A stretch of 64,000 nt of DNA. Origin: Planctomycetes bacterium B3_Pla (GTDB lineage Bacteria; Planctomycetota; Phycisphaerae; Sedimentisphaerales; Anaerobacaceae). The stretch spans positions 1 to 64,000 of the forward strand of contig NJBM01000003.1 of assembly GCA_005223045.1 (NCBI GenBank). Reading direction: 5' to 3'. Positions 16,301 to 24,600 of this stretch are shown here, piece by piece. The translations under genes were made by a program, and so were the position numbers. The notes under the pieces are model-generated. The model was not told where the DNA came from, ran no database searches, and saw nothing but the letters and a program-made list of their open reading frames with translations. Positions within the stretch are counted from its first letter, which is position 1. Each line of letters starts with the position of its first letter.

Positions 16301-17079
16301 TCGGTGTCGAGCTGGCAACGAACCCCAGTGCGTTCAGCTCATTAGGCGTAAATGCAATAACTGCGCTGAGCAATCTTACGCACATGGGAACTCACGGCAC
16401 AGTTTCCGACACAACACGGCCTTTAGCGGGTTTAGTACCCCCCCCACCGGGATCAGGGACCGTGCTCAGCGTCGGAACGGATATCTACGCCTTGATTGAC
16501 TTCCTCATCAAGACAACCAACGCCAGGATTCTGAATCAACAGACAGTCTGGACAAAGGACAATGAAGAAGCAAAATTCTTCAAGGGCAGCGAAGTTGCAT
16601 TCCTGAGCAGTGAGTCAATCACAACGCAGACCACTACTCAGGGTATTGAGTTCGACAAGGTAGGTATGCAGCTACGAGCCCGGCCAAGCATTACTCCCGA
16701 AGACAAGGTCGATATGATTATCAATGTCTCGCTCTCACAGCTCACCTCGGACCTTGTGAACAGCCAGCCCGTCAGGAGCGACATGGAAACCTTGACTCAC
16801 ATGATCATCAAGGACGGCCAAACGCTTCTGCTCGGTGGAATTCTGTTCCAGAAGGACAGTGTTGTCGAACACAAGCTCCCGCTGCTCGGAGATTTGCCCC
16901 TGATCGGGGGTCTGTTCCGACATACCAGCAACAGTCAGTCAAACACCGAGATGCTTGTATTCATCACGCCGCACGTGGTTGACGACCCTACGGACGAGAT
17001 TCCCGAGTCAACAGAGCCCGTGGAAAAGCTGGAAAAGATCCGCGAGCAACTGGACGAAGCTGTGCCAAGCCCTGAGTAG
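13354..17079 (+). CDS. gspD: Giant secretin GspD with about eight N1-type repeats
   Basis: A 1241-residue outer-membrane secretin, about twice the usual 650-700 residues. After an N-terminal hydrophobic anchor/signal comes an N0/STN domain (about 99-175: VNLKNVEMKSIIEKLAKWTG). About eight N1-like (secretin_N) modules follow, starting near residues 198, 266, 383, 450, 579, 650, 738 and 836. Several carry Ser/Gly-rich loops, the largest being SSSRYGSSYGRSSSYYGRSS near 490. The C-terminal secretin domain (about 962-1215) has VIIEAIIVEIEHTKVTSLGV and ends with the signature LLGGILFQKDS, HKLPLLGDLPLIGGLFRH and EMLVFITPHVV. Modules 1+2 and 3+4 look like a tandem duplication. It is last in the operon, followed by a hairpin. 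Confidence 0.93.
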   Translation: MERSKSIISIVVGLAAVLIVWRVGFYPSVPEQAEKSDETTVVAAAEPNKPGEAKKHGDANEPMVSFRNGRRGRPGDPNRPDKVVAAADSSKPGDANEPMEAVNLKNVEMKSIIEKLAKWTGKVIIPTDEAMKQKVTIYAPDKLPRNEALSMIYAALRMKGYVAEFANSVIFLKPMSEAKLGEVPTIASDYPLELLENKDQIVQKFFKLKNYIPSQMGQILLPLIGEYGYVSADENTGLLQVIDTVKNLMRMDLIIKQYDVVEAAEIETQIFEVHNGNPAEIVALLEKLLGGAGSVSARGPRGPFGPRPSSSRGSSSKSSSGAATTVTVGTSRTPAILIPELTYNWIVAKATPGDLKQIGDWIEKLDQSVPTVLADQPLSRFENKNMIVQRFFHLQNYASSKMAEVVGPLLTDAGHISADQSTRTLMVEDTVKNLIRIEGIIEQFDVPEAEQTVTNTFQLYHGDPGEIVQLLRTLLSFDGTGGRTSGRSSSSSRYGSSYGRSSSYYGRSSYGSYGRSSSYRPSSSRSSSSGSSAVIGASQVPIVLVPEPNRKWIIARASAEDMRQIEEWIVKLDKKEPIEKEYETIPLQYADPTEVAERLNEAIQQMPGTELQTSVLIQPLTQARQIMVFGREDLRVMIKKLVAEVDLPSGLFETRVFPLKYADADKIKEHLEGLYEQESGYSSGYSFGYNSYSRRSRNVESSETVRIISFPTMQQITVIAASENMLKIAEQIKKWDVPLNLDQVKPRILTLNNSDPVQMVDLLKSLFTEESGGGRNDFFSRYYGIQDEKEKIVGPLYGQLTFEEVPGTKKIIVISNIAGAYGVVEALVAELDSMEMAEIPELIELQYADPEDLSERLNALFVEAGQQATIRLTAEGLSTQSEMDDEGDSSGSSSDASAQQAGYTPPWSGSGARGRVDEEMPISNVIGRIRFVPEPHTKSLMVLAPPEFMPKIKDLITQLDKPGKQVIIEAIIVEIEHTKVTSLGVELATNPSAFSSLGVNAITALSNLTHMGTHGTVSDTTRPLAGLVPPPPGSGTVLSVGTDIYALIDFLIKTTNARILNQQTVWTKDNEEAKFFKGSEVAFLSSESITTQTTTQGIEFDKVGMQLRARPSITPEDKVDMIINVSLSQLTSDLVNSQPVRSDMETLTHMIIKDGQTLLLGGILFQKDSVVEHKLPLLGDLPLIGGLFRHTSNSQSNTEMLVFITPHVVDDPTDEIPESTEPVEKLEKIREQLDEAVPSPE

Positions 17080-17087
17080 ATAGGATG

Positions 17088-17125
17088 ACCAGGCGGGCCT
17101 TCATAGATGTGAAGACCCGCCTGGT
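17088..17125 (+). terminator. Hairpin ending the secretion operon
   Basis: ACCAGGCGGG (17088-17097) pairs with CCCGCCTGGT (17116-17125), and the interior can extend the stem with CTTCA/TGAAG. It begins 9 bases after the gspD stop. The following ATTAACTTCC is only moderately T-rich, so intrinsic termination may be leaky. Confidence 0.6.
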
Positions 17126-17190
17126 ATTAACTTCCAGCACCCCGTGTAAGCCGCAATACCTGCACCCATCCGGCACACAAAAGAAACTTT

Positions 17191-17220
17191 TTGACAGAGT
17201 ACCACTTCATCAAGCATAAT
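17191..17220 (+). promoter_or_regulatory. Promoter of the phosphofructokinase gene
   Basis: A perfect TTGACA (17191-17196), 18 bases, then CATAAT (17215-17220, 5/6). Transcription would start about 17 bases before the ATG at 17244, with AAGGA between. Confidence 0.65.
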
Positions 17221-17243
17221 CCCCATATAGTTAAGGACGTCTT

Positions 17244-18560
17244 ATGGATGCTTATTGCTTAAAACCTGATGAGCTACCCGATCTGGCCATTGAGACACTC
17301 GGGGCGCCAACGATAGATTCTCCTCTGGTCAAAGGTAAGCGTCACTTTGTTGACGACGACGAGAAGATCCTCGTGTATTCGCATTCCGATAATACCCGGG
17401 CATCCGGAGATTCGCACCGGCAGCCTCCGACGTTCGAGAGAGCGGGGCCTCGCCGGAAGATATTCTTCGAGATGAAAAAGCTCAACTGCGGCATAGTTAC
17501 GTGCGGCGGATTGTGCCCCGGCCTCAACGATGTCATACGGACCATCACCCTGAGCCTTCTCTGGAGTTATGGAGTCAGGAAGGTTTTCGGCTTCCGATAC
17601 GGCTACGCCGGCCTGTCCTCGAGCGCGCCACAGCCGCCCCTGACGCTGACGCCGGAATTGGTAAACGATATTCATCTCAAAGGCGGCGATATCCTGTCAT
17701 CTTCCCGCGGCCCGCAGGATGCCGACGATATGATTGATAACCTGCAAAAGCTGGATATAGGCATCCTGTTTGTGATTGGCGGGGACGGCACGCTACGGGG
17801 AGCACGCGCGCTGGCTGAGGCCGCAAAGAAAAGACAGGCGGGAATCTCTATAATTGGAGTGCCGAAAACGATTGACAACGACATCTCCGGCACAGAGCAG
17901 TCTTTTGGCTTCTCAACCGCGGTTGAGGCGGCGCGACTGGCGCTCTGCGGCGCGCATGAAGAAGCCAGGGGCGCCTGGAACGGCATCGGACTCGTCAAGC
18001 TGATGGGCAGGGATTCAGGATTCATCGCGGCATACGCCACGTTAGCCAATAGCGACGTGAATTTTTGCTTTATCCCGGAAGCGCCGCTGGTCCTGGAGGG
18101 GGAAAATGGATTCCTGCAGGCCCTCGAAAAACGCTTAGACGAAAAGCATCACGCGCTTATTGTGGTAGCCGAGGGCGCCGGTCAGAACTTGATTGAGAAA
18201 AACGACGACAAGAAGAAGGACATCTCCGGCAACATTCTTCATGAGGACATTGGCTTATTTTTGAAAAAGAAAATCACCGAGCATTTCCAAAAGAAGAATA
18301 AGCCGCACTCCCTGAAATACATCGATCCCAGCTACATGATTCGCAGCCTGCCCGCCGATTCCAACGATTCGGCGTTTTGTGTCCTGCTGGGCCAAAATGC
18401 CGTGCACGCAGGCCTGTCCGGCCGAACGAATATGGTGGTAGGCTACTGGAATCAACACTTCGTACACGTGCCGATAGCACTTACGGTTTTGAAACGCAAA
18501 AAAGTCGATCCGGAAGGCCATTTGTGGCAGACAGTCTTAGAGACAACAGGCCAGGGATGA
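17244..18560 (+). CDS. pfkA: 6-phosphofructokinase, plant/trypanosome-like ATP type
   Basis: A 438-residue cytoplasmic enzyme of the PFK family, which phosphorylates fructose 6-phosphate in glycolysis. After an N-terminal extension of about 80 residues come GIVTCGGLCPGLNDVIR (near 88), GGDGT (near 180), GVPKTIDND (near 206; catalytic Asp in the TIDND box), the substrate motif LMGRDSGFIA (near 254) and IPEAPL. The phosphoryl-donor positions read Gly in GGDG(T) and Lys in P-K-TIDND. Classical bacterial ATP enzymes have Gly/Gly, and pyrophosphate enzymes Asp/Lys. The Gly/Lys combination is that of the ATP-dependent plant and trypanosome branch, so ATP is the predicted donor. It has its own promoter. 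Confidence 0.9.
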   Translation: MDAYCLKPDELPDLAIETLGAPTIDSPLVKGKRHFVDDDEKILVYSHSDNTRASGDSHRQPPTFERAGPRRKIFFEMKKLNCGIVTCGGLCPGLNDVIRTITLSLLWSYGVRKVFGFRYGYAGLSSSAPQPPLTLTPELVNDIHLKGGDILSSSRGPQDADDMIDNLQKLDIGILFVIGGDGTLRGARALAEAAKKRQAGISIIGVPKTIDNDISGTEQSFGFSTAVEAARLALCGAHEEARGAWNGIGLVKLMGRDSGFIAAYATLANSDVNFCFIPEAPLVLEGENGFLQALEKRLDEKHHALIVVAEGAGQNLIEKNDDKKKDISGNILHEDIGLFLKKKITEHFQKKNKPHSLKYIDPSYMIRSLPADSNDSAFCVLLGQNAVHAGLSGRTNMVVGYWNQHFVHVPIALTVLKRKKVDPEGHLWQTVLETTGQG

Positions 18561-18885
18561 TGAAGCGGCACAATACTAAGGGCCTATCCGAATAACGGTT
18601 CGCTATCAATTGTCATGCTGTTAGAGGCTTGTTCTGTTGAAAGGCTTTGCAGGATGTCATTGCGAGGCCCAAAGGGCCGTGGCAATCTCCTCCGTGACGA
18701 GCAGGAAATGCCATCGTTGTCTTCGAGATTGCTTTCCCTTCGGCTCCGCTCAGGGCTACAGGCTTTTTTCGCTCCTAAGAATATAGACTTCTCTTTGTAG
18801 CGTGGGGATCGAGATTGCCGCAGTCGCTGCGCTCCTTCGCAATGACATGCTCAGGCAGGATGTTTTCAACAGAGCATTAGAGGTT
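18561..18885. other. Intergenic region holding a palindromic repeat element
   Basis: No gene. Convergent ends of the phosphofructokinase and sulfatase genes flank an imperfect inverted-repeat element (18634-18872), described separately. It includes a TTCGGCTCCGCTCAGG motif (18739-18754). Confidence 0.7.
18634..18872. repeat. Imperfect inverted-repeat element with CTGTTGAAA ends
   Basis: The left end CTGTTGAAA (18634-18642) pairs with TTTTCAACAG (18863-18872). Internally TGTCATTGCGA on the left pairs with TCGCAATGACA on the right, and GGCAATCTC/GAGATTGCC words sit further in. The TCATTGCGAGG...GGCAATCTC words are familiar from intergenic palindromes in many environmental bacterial genomes. 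No transposase is encoded, so it is MITE-like at most. Confidence 0.65.
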
Positions 18886-20301
18886 CTAAGTATGTCCCCT
18901 GCCTGGTCCCTGCCCGGTTGGAATCTTGGCGCCGACGTCTTTTCGCCATGACCTGAGAAGCTCCTGAAGCCGGCCCACTTTATCGGGATTCTCCTTCGCA
19001 AGATTGCTCTTCTCGCCTATGTCATCTTCGAGGTTGTAAAGCTCCTTTTCACCTGTATCGAAGAACTCGATAAGTTTCCAGGGGCCTTTGCGGATTGCTC
19101 CCGAAGAACGCCCGCCCAGGAAATGAGGCTTTGACAACGGATAGTGCCAGTAGAACGTATCACGATTCAGCCTGGACTCGGGATTGTGCAGCAACAGCGT
19201 TATTGATGCTCCGTCGATGTGGTGCAACTTCGGTTTAACACCTGCAAGTTCGCAGAACGTCGGATACAAATCAATATTGCTCGTCGGGGTTTTGCAGACT
19301 GTGTCTGCCGGGACGATCCTCGGATAACGTACGATCAGCGGGACCCGTATCCCGCCCTCGTACAGCGTTGATTTGCCCGCTTGCAGCGGAGCATTGCTTG
19401 TCACCCGGCCCTCCCCGCCGTTGTCACTGGCGAAAATCAGGACCGTATCGTCGGCAAGCCCGAGTTCATCGAGTTTCTTCATTATCATGCCGACGCCCTC
19501 ATCGATACTTTTGAGCTGAGCAGCCAGATGCGTATTGTTTCGGCTCGCCTTTGGCCCCTTGCCAGCGCCGGGCTTTTGTGCGAATTGCGAAACCAATTCC
19601 GGCTTGCCCTCGAGCCTTGTATGGACCGCGTAATGGCTCAGGAACAGGAAGAATGGCTTGTCCTTGTGCCTCTCGATGAACTCTACGGCTTCCAGGTTGC
19701 ATCGGTCAACAAGGTATTCTCTGCCGGGCAGGCGCTTTTCGATCTCGCGGTTGAAGTGATAGGGATGAAAATAGCTGCCCCCGCCGATCCCGCGATTTTC
19801 CGAAACAATCGTTTCGTCAAAGCCGTGCACAGCCGGAGGAAACTCGTCGGCTCCGTGATTCTTGTAGCCGGTAAGGTGCCACTTGCCGATTATGCCGGTT
19901 GTGTAGCCTGCATTCTTCAATGCCTCGGCTATCGTCGTGTACCTTCCCGAAAGATGATTCTTGTCGTTGGGCCGGAGGTAGTCGGTGATGCCAAGCCTGG
20001 CCGGATATTGTCCCGTCATCAAAGCGGCACGAAAGGGAGAGCAAACCGGCGCCGCTGCATAAGCGTCGGTAAAACGCATACCCCGGGCCGCAAGTCTGTC
20101 GAGATTGGGCGTTTCGTTAAAAGTGTTGCCGTAGCAGCCCAACTCGGCCCAGCCCAGATCATCCGCCAGGACGAAAACAATGTTGGGCTTCCTAACCGAC
20201 CCAGCTTGCGGCTGCGCCGATGATTCGGACATGACGCAACCGACAGCACCAAGCCCAACGGCTTTTAGAAAGTTGCGTCGCGTGAAATTACGCACATTCA
20301 T
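18886..20301 (-). CDS. Tat-exported S1-family sulfatase (arylsulfatase A-like)
   Basis: A 471-residue sulfatase that would remove sulfate esters from sugars outside the cytoplasm. The N-terminal Tat signal is TRRNFLKAVGLGAVGC. The metal site DD is in PNIVFVLADDLGWAELGCYG. The formylglycine motif VCSPFRAALMTGQYP has Cys87 as the residue to be converted (C-x-P-x-R, Cys type). Further metal and substrate residues appear in GKWHLTGYKNHG and LIFASDNGGEG. Length is typical for the family. It lies 3 bases downstream of the VOC lipoprotein gene, with which it should be co-transcribed from the promoter at 20943-20971. The substrate cannot be read from sequence. No formylglycine-generating enzyme is in the window. 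Confidence 0.94.
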   Translation of the reverse strand: MNVRNFTRRNFLKAVGLGAVGCVMSESSAQPQAGSVRKPNIVFVLADDLGWAELGCYGNTFNETPNLDRLAARGMRFTDAYAAAPVCSPFRAALMTGQYPARLGITDYLRPNDKNHLSGRYTTIAEALKNAGYTTGIIGKWHLTGYKNHGADEFPPAVHGFDETIVSENRGIGGGSYFHPYHFNREIEKRLPGREYLVDRCNLEAVEFIERHKDKPFFLFLSHYAVHTRLEGKPELVSQFAQKPGAGKGPKASRNNTHLAAQLKSIDEGVGMIMKKLDELGLADDTVLIFASDNGGEGRVTSNAPLQAGKSTLYEGGIRVPLIVRYPRIVPADTVCKTPTSNIDLYPTFCELAGVKPKLHHIDGASITLLLHNPESRLNRDTFYWHYPLSKPHFLGGRSSGAIRKGPWKLIEFFDTGEKELYNLEDDIGEKSNLAKENPDKVGRLQELLRSWRKDVGAKIPTGQGPGRGHT

Positions 20302-20304
20302 GGT

Positions 20305-20859
20305 CTATTCGTGCCGGAGCATTGGCTCGGCTCTTTTGAGGAACTGGATAGGAACACCCCAGGGATCGCGCAGCATCGCCAGCTCATCGCCGGCTTCTGT
20401 CACCGATACATCGCTGACGATTGTCGCGCCGGCAGCAACCAGCTTGCGGCAGGTCCCCTTGACGTCATCGACCATAAATGCAATGTGCAGCACAAGCGGA
20501 TTCATCGCCGCGTAATCGGGGACGGCGTCGGGTGGATTGTGGTATATCTCCAGCATCATGTTCTCCGAGGCGTCGGAGATGAAACGAGCGCTGGCCGGAG
20601 GAGGTCCCTTCCTGAGAATCTTCATTCCCAGATTCTCGCAATACCACTTTGCCATAGCTTCGGGGTCCTCAACGTTGATTGCAACGTGTTCGAGACGTAT
20701 TCTGTTGCCGTTGTCCATCGCCTGGTGCTCCTTGCTCTTAGAGTGCGTGCCTTCCTTTTCGGTTGAAGCGGCGTCCATGGTGCTACAGCCGGCAATGGTC
20801 AATCCGGCTAAAATCACCACCGCCGCTGAACGCGCACGGCCAACAAACTTGTAGATCAT
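20305..20859 (-). CDS. VOC-fold (glyoxalase-like) lipoprotein
   Basis: A 184-residue protein with an N-terminal lipoprotein signal (VVILAGLTIAGC, Cys followed by STMD) and a single vicinal-oxygen-chelate domain (about residues 50-175). The latter contains LEHVAINVEDPEAMAKWYCE (with a metal-type His), the central LEIYHNPP, LHIAFMVDDV and MLRDPWGVPIQFL. VOC proteins include glyoxalases, dioxygenases and epimerases; an exported lipid-anchored form is unusual and I cannot name its substrate. AAGGAGA precedes ATG 20859; a start at 20934 would add 25 residues that break the signal peptide. It is translationally close to the downstream sulfatase, so it may assist the same substrate. Confidence 0.85.
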   Translation of the reverse strand: MIYKFVGRARSAAVVILAGLTIAGCSTMDAASTEKEGTHSKSKEHQAMDNGNRIRLEHVAINVEDPEAMAKWYCENLGMKILRKGPPPASARFISDASENMMLEIYHNPPDAVPDYAAMNPLVLHIAFMVDDVKGTCRKLVAAGATIVSDVSVTEAGDELAMLRDPWGVPIQFLKRAEPMLRHE

Positions 20860-21633
20860 GCTGAATCTCCTTATGACAAAATCCTTCATGTGTTTTTGTG
20901 CGACGCAAGGCTCAGTCTGCCTGCACTTAGCCAACCATCGTCATTATTGGCCTGGCCCTCAGTATCGTCAAGGTTCTTTTAGCCGCAACGCTTGTTTTTC
21001 ACCCCTGCCGGCAAATCCCTCCAGACATTGCCCACGTCCGCCGGCTCCGGGCAGAGGCCAACGGTTGTTTGTGATGGCAAAGGCGGTTTTGGTCCTAAAA
21101 CCGTGTTGTTTACGGCTCAGAAAGACTACACATCGACAAAATTCCAAACCAGCCCCAAATATTGGCCCAAGTTGGCCTAAAATCCTTGACTTTTGGAAAC
21201 CAGTGTGGTATCCTATAATTGGTTGCCGGTGTGATGAAAAGCCGTAAGAACGGCATATCGAGGTTTCACCCGATAACACAAAGAGCCAAATGGCTGGAAA
21301 CACTGATCGTAGTATTTGCAGACAATTAGTGCTTGTGAGGGTAATATTCGGCTAAGGTGCTGAGAACACTGGTTTTGTCTATCTGCCGCGCAGGCAGGAA
21401 TCGCTCATTATCCCACGAATCATTTTGACTATGGGCGAGCCGCAAGAGATAGCACAAGCAGGGCTGTTTTTTGGAGGAGAAGGAAGTCGAAAAGGTCGAT
21501 ATTTATATACCCGGTGCCGCAGCAATTATTGTCTGTGGGGCGGGCTTGCCCTCATAATGTGGACTGACCTGCTGTCGAGAGATACGATGGAATCCATGAA
21601 GTCGGCTTTGCGGAACGACTTTACGGTAAAAAT
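20860..21633. other. Long intergenic region with two promoters and a possible structured leader
   Basis: No gene I can support. It holds the minus-strand promoter at 20943-20971, a perfect 7-base stem CGGTTTT/AAAACCG (21084-21103), and a plus-strand promoter candidate (TTGACT 21186-21191, 17 bases, TATCCT; an additional perfect TATAAT at 21214-21219). About 400 bases of leader then precede the ParA-fusion gene. The leader begins with a perfect GCCGT-AAGA-ACGGC hairpin (21241-21254) and then AGCCAAATGGCT. I could not match it to a known riboswitch. Confidence 0.55.
20943..20971 (-). promoter_or_regulatory. Promoter of the VOC-sulfatase pair
   Basis: On the minus strand TTGACG (20971-20966), 17 bases, AATAAT (20948-20943), each a 5/6 match to consensus. 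The leader to the ATG at 20859 would be about 75 bases. Confidence 0.6.
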
Positions 21634-24600
21634 ATGAGAACCATTGTCATAACGAATCAGAAGGGTGGTTGCGGCAAGACAACCACTGCGGTGAATCTTG
21701 CCGCGGCGCTTGCGCAACAAGGTCATAAAGTGTTGATGGTTGACCTTGATCCGCAGGCACATGCAACTCTCGGCCTTGGCTACGAACCCGACAACCTGGA
21801 TAGGACCATCTACCATTCCATTGCCGCCAAACAGATTGCAATCTCCCGGGTAATACTGACTACAACGATCAAAGGTCTTGACCTGGCGCCAAGCAACGTT
21901 CTGCTTGCCAAGGCAGAACAAGAGCTGATTGCAGTGGCCCGCAAGGAATTCATCCTGGCCGATCAGCTCCAGAGTGTGAGCAATAAGTATGACATCTGCG
22001 TGATCGATTGTCCTCCGTCGCTGGGCCTGCTGACCTTCAACGCACTTGTTGCCAGCACCGATGTCCTCGTGCCCGTCCAGGTGCATTACTACGCTTTGGA
22101 AGGTCTCAAACAATTGCTTGAGACGGTCAAGACGGCACGAAAGCGGTTCTACCCCTGCTCGGTGAAAATCCTGGGACTGCTTCTGACATTTGTTGAAGAC
22201 CAATCGGCATTGAGTCAGCAGGTGGAAGAGCAGATGAGACAGTTCTTCGGTGAGCTGGTGTTTGACACGGTTATTCACCGAACGCTAAGTCTCGCCGAAG
22301 CGCCGAGTGCCGGCCAGTGTATTTTAGCATACGCCCCCGGCAGCAAAGGCGCAGCCGAATACGAAGCTCTGGCCGAAGAAGTAACCGATCCCGATTACAA
22401 GAAGAAGAGAAAACTGCCCAAAGAAGTCTCGGCAATTTTCGATGTGGTGCAGAGCGCAAAACAAGCCCGCGATTTGCAGATCTCTATGACAGAAGACGCC
22501 GTAAGGCAGACCCAGCCTGTTGTCGAAGAGCCTCCCGAACGGACTCCGCCTGTTGTCGAAGAGCCTCCCGAACGCACTGAGGCCGCTGCCGAAGAGATCC
22601 CCGAACGCGCCGGGATTGCTGCCGAAGAGATCCCCGAACGCGCTGGGATCGTTGTCGAAGAAGCTCCCGAATGGATTGAGCGGCCCGCTGCCCGGCTAAA
22701 AAACGGCAGGAGGAAACTCGCTTTTCTTTCGGCGTTCGCAATTTTCATGGTCGTCGTCGTAGTCGTGCTGATGATCTTTCTGAAAATGGCCAACACTCGC
22801 CCGCAAGCCTGGGCCGGCAGTGCAACGATGCAAGAGGACGTGCCGACGCCGATCAAGCTGATCGGCAGTGATCCCGACAAAGACCAGTTGATCTACCGCA
22901 TCGTGACGACTCCGACTCATGGACATTTGACCGGGCCGGGCCCCACTATGACATACACCCCGGAGCCGGATTACAGCGGCCCGGACAGTTTCGTTTTCAT
23001 CGCCAACGACGGGGCAGCCGACAGTAACGAAGCAACCGTATCGCTTACCGTCACGGCGGTCAACGATGCACCCACGGCCAATCATAAATCCCTTACGACA
23101 AAAGTGGACAGGTCGGCATCGATTAGCCTGACAGGAAATGACATAGACAGCGACGTATTGAAGTATGTCATCTGCACAGAACCCGAATACGGCACGCTTT
23201 CCTTCGGCTCGAACTTCGAGATAAACGGCAAACTTGTCTATACACCGCGGGCGCGTTTCACGGGTTCGGACAGCTTCACCTTCAAGCTGAATGACGACAC
23301 CGTGGACGGCACTCCGGCGATGGTGTCGATCAATGTCACCCCAAACCACGCTCCTATGGCGGAACTTCAAACCGTAACGACGGCCGAGGATACGCCGGCG
23401 GCGGTCAATTTGCAGGGCAGTGATCCTGACGGAGACACCGTAATCTACAGCATTGTAACCGGTCCGTCCCACGGGGCGCTGAGCGGCAAGGCGCCGAACC
23501 TGACCTACAAGCCCAACAGAAATTTCAGCGGGCCGGACAGCTTCACCTTCAAGGTCAACGACGGCACAACCGACAGTGTAGTAACGACCGTCTCGATCTT
23601 AATGACACCTGCAAACGATCCGCCGATAGCCACGGCCGCCAACGTCACATTACTCGAAGATACATCGACGCCCATTGTCATGGCCGGCATTGATCCGGAC
23701 GGAAATCAACAACTGACGTATTCCATTGTAACGGGGCCGTCTTACGGAACCCTCAGCGGTACCGAGCCTAACATGACCTATGCGCCCGATCCGAACTTCA
23801 ACGGGTCGGACGGCTTTACTTTCAAAGCTAATGACGGCGTCTCAGACAGCATGCCGGCGGTAGTATCGATTATGGTAGCTCCAGTTGACGATCCGCCTAC
23901 AGTGGCCGCCAGCAACGTGACCCTGCAGGAAGACACCGCGGCAGCAATTATGCTGACAGGAAAAGACCCTGACGGCGATCCGCTGAAGTACACAGTGTTA
24001 AGAAGTCCGCTCCACGGGAAATTGAGCGGCGAAGCGCCGGCCCTGACCTATACGCCCGATCCGAACTTTAGCTGGCTGGACAGCTTTACCTTCAGAGTCA
24101 ATGACGGAACGACCGATAGCGACGCGGCGACTGTGATGATTTCAGTAACGCCTGTCAACGACCCGCCGATAGCCAACGACGACATAATAGTCACGCAGGA
24201 GGACGCCGCGGCGACTATCGACGTGCTGGCCAACGACACCGAGGTGGACAACGAATTGCTCAAGATAACCGCCGTCAGTAAGCCCGAGGGCGGCTCGGTC
24301 ACCATAAACGCTGCGGGCACGTTGACTTATACGCCAACAGCAAACTTCTACGGCGAGGACGCGTTCACATATACCGTTACCGACCGCGAAGGCGAGACCG
24401 ATACCGCCACGGTGAGAATCTCGCTCACCTCGACCAACGATGCGCCGATAATTACTTCGAGGCCCCCCGCCATAGCTATGGTGGGCATACAATACACCTA
24501 CGATGTCAATGCGACAGATCCCGATGAAGAAGACATACTGACTTACAGCCTGACCAACCAACCCGCGGGCATGACGATAAATCCGACCACCGGCCTGATA

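Noticed and set aside
20858..21247. 129-residue plus-strand frame in the ParA upstream region
   Set aside because: Cys/Pro/His-rich chance translation without start signals; it overlaps two promoter candidates.
21220..21340. Cyclic-di-GMP (GEMM) riboswitch upstream of the ParA fusion
   Set aside because: Some words resemble the motif, but the conserved GCAAAGCC and paired stems are not in the right order; unproven without a covariance search.
21634..22400. Plasmid partition locus (ParA of a parABS system)
   Set aside because: No ParB gene or parS-like inverted repeats are nearby, and the ATPase continues into a membrane-spanning surface protein, so DNA partition is unlikely to be its role.
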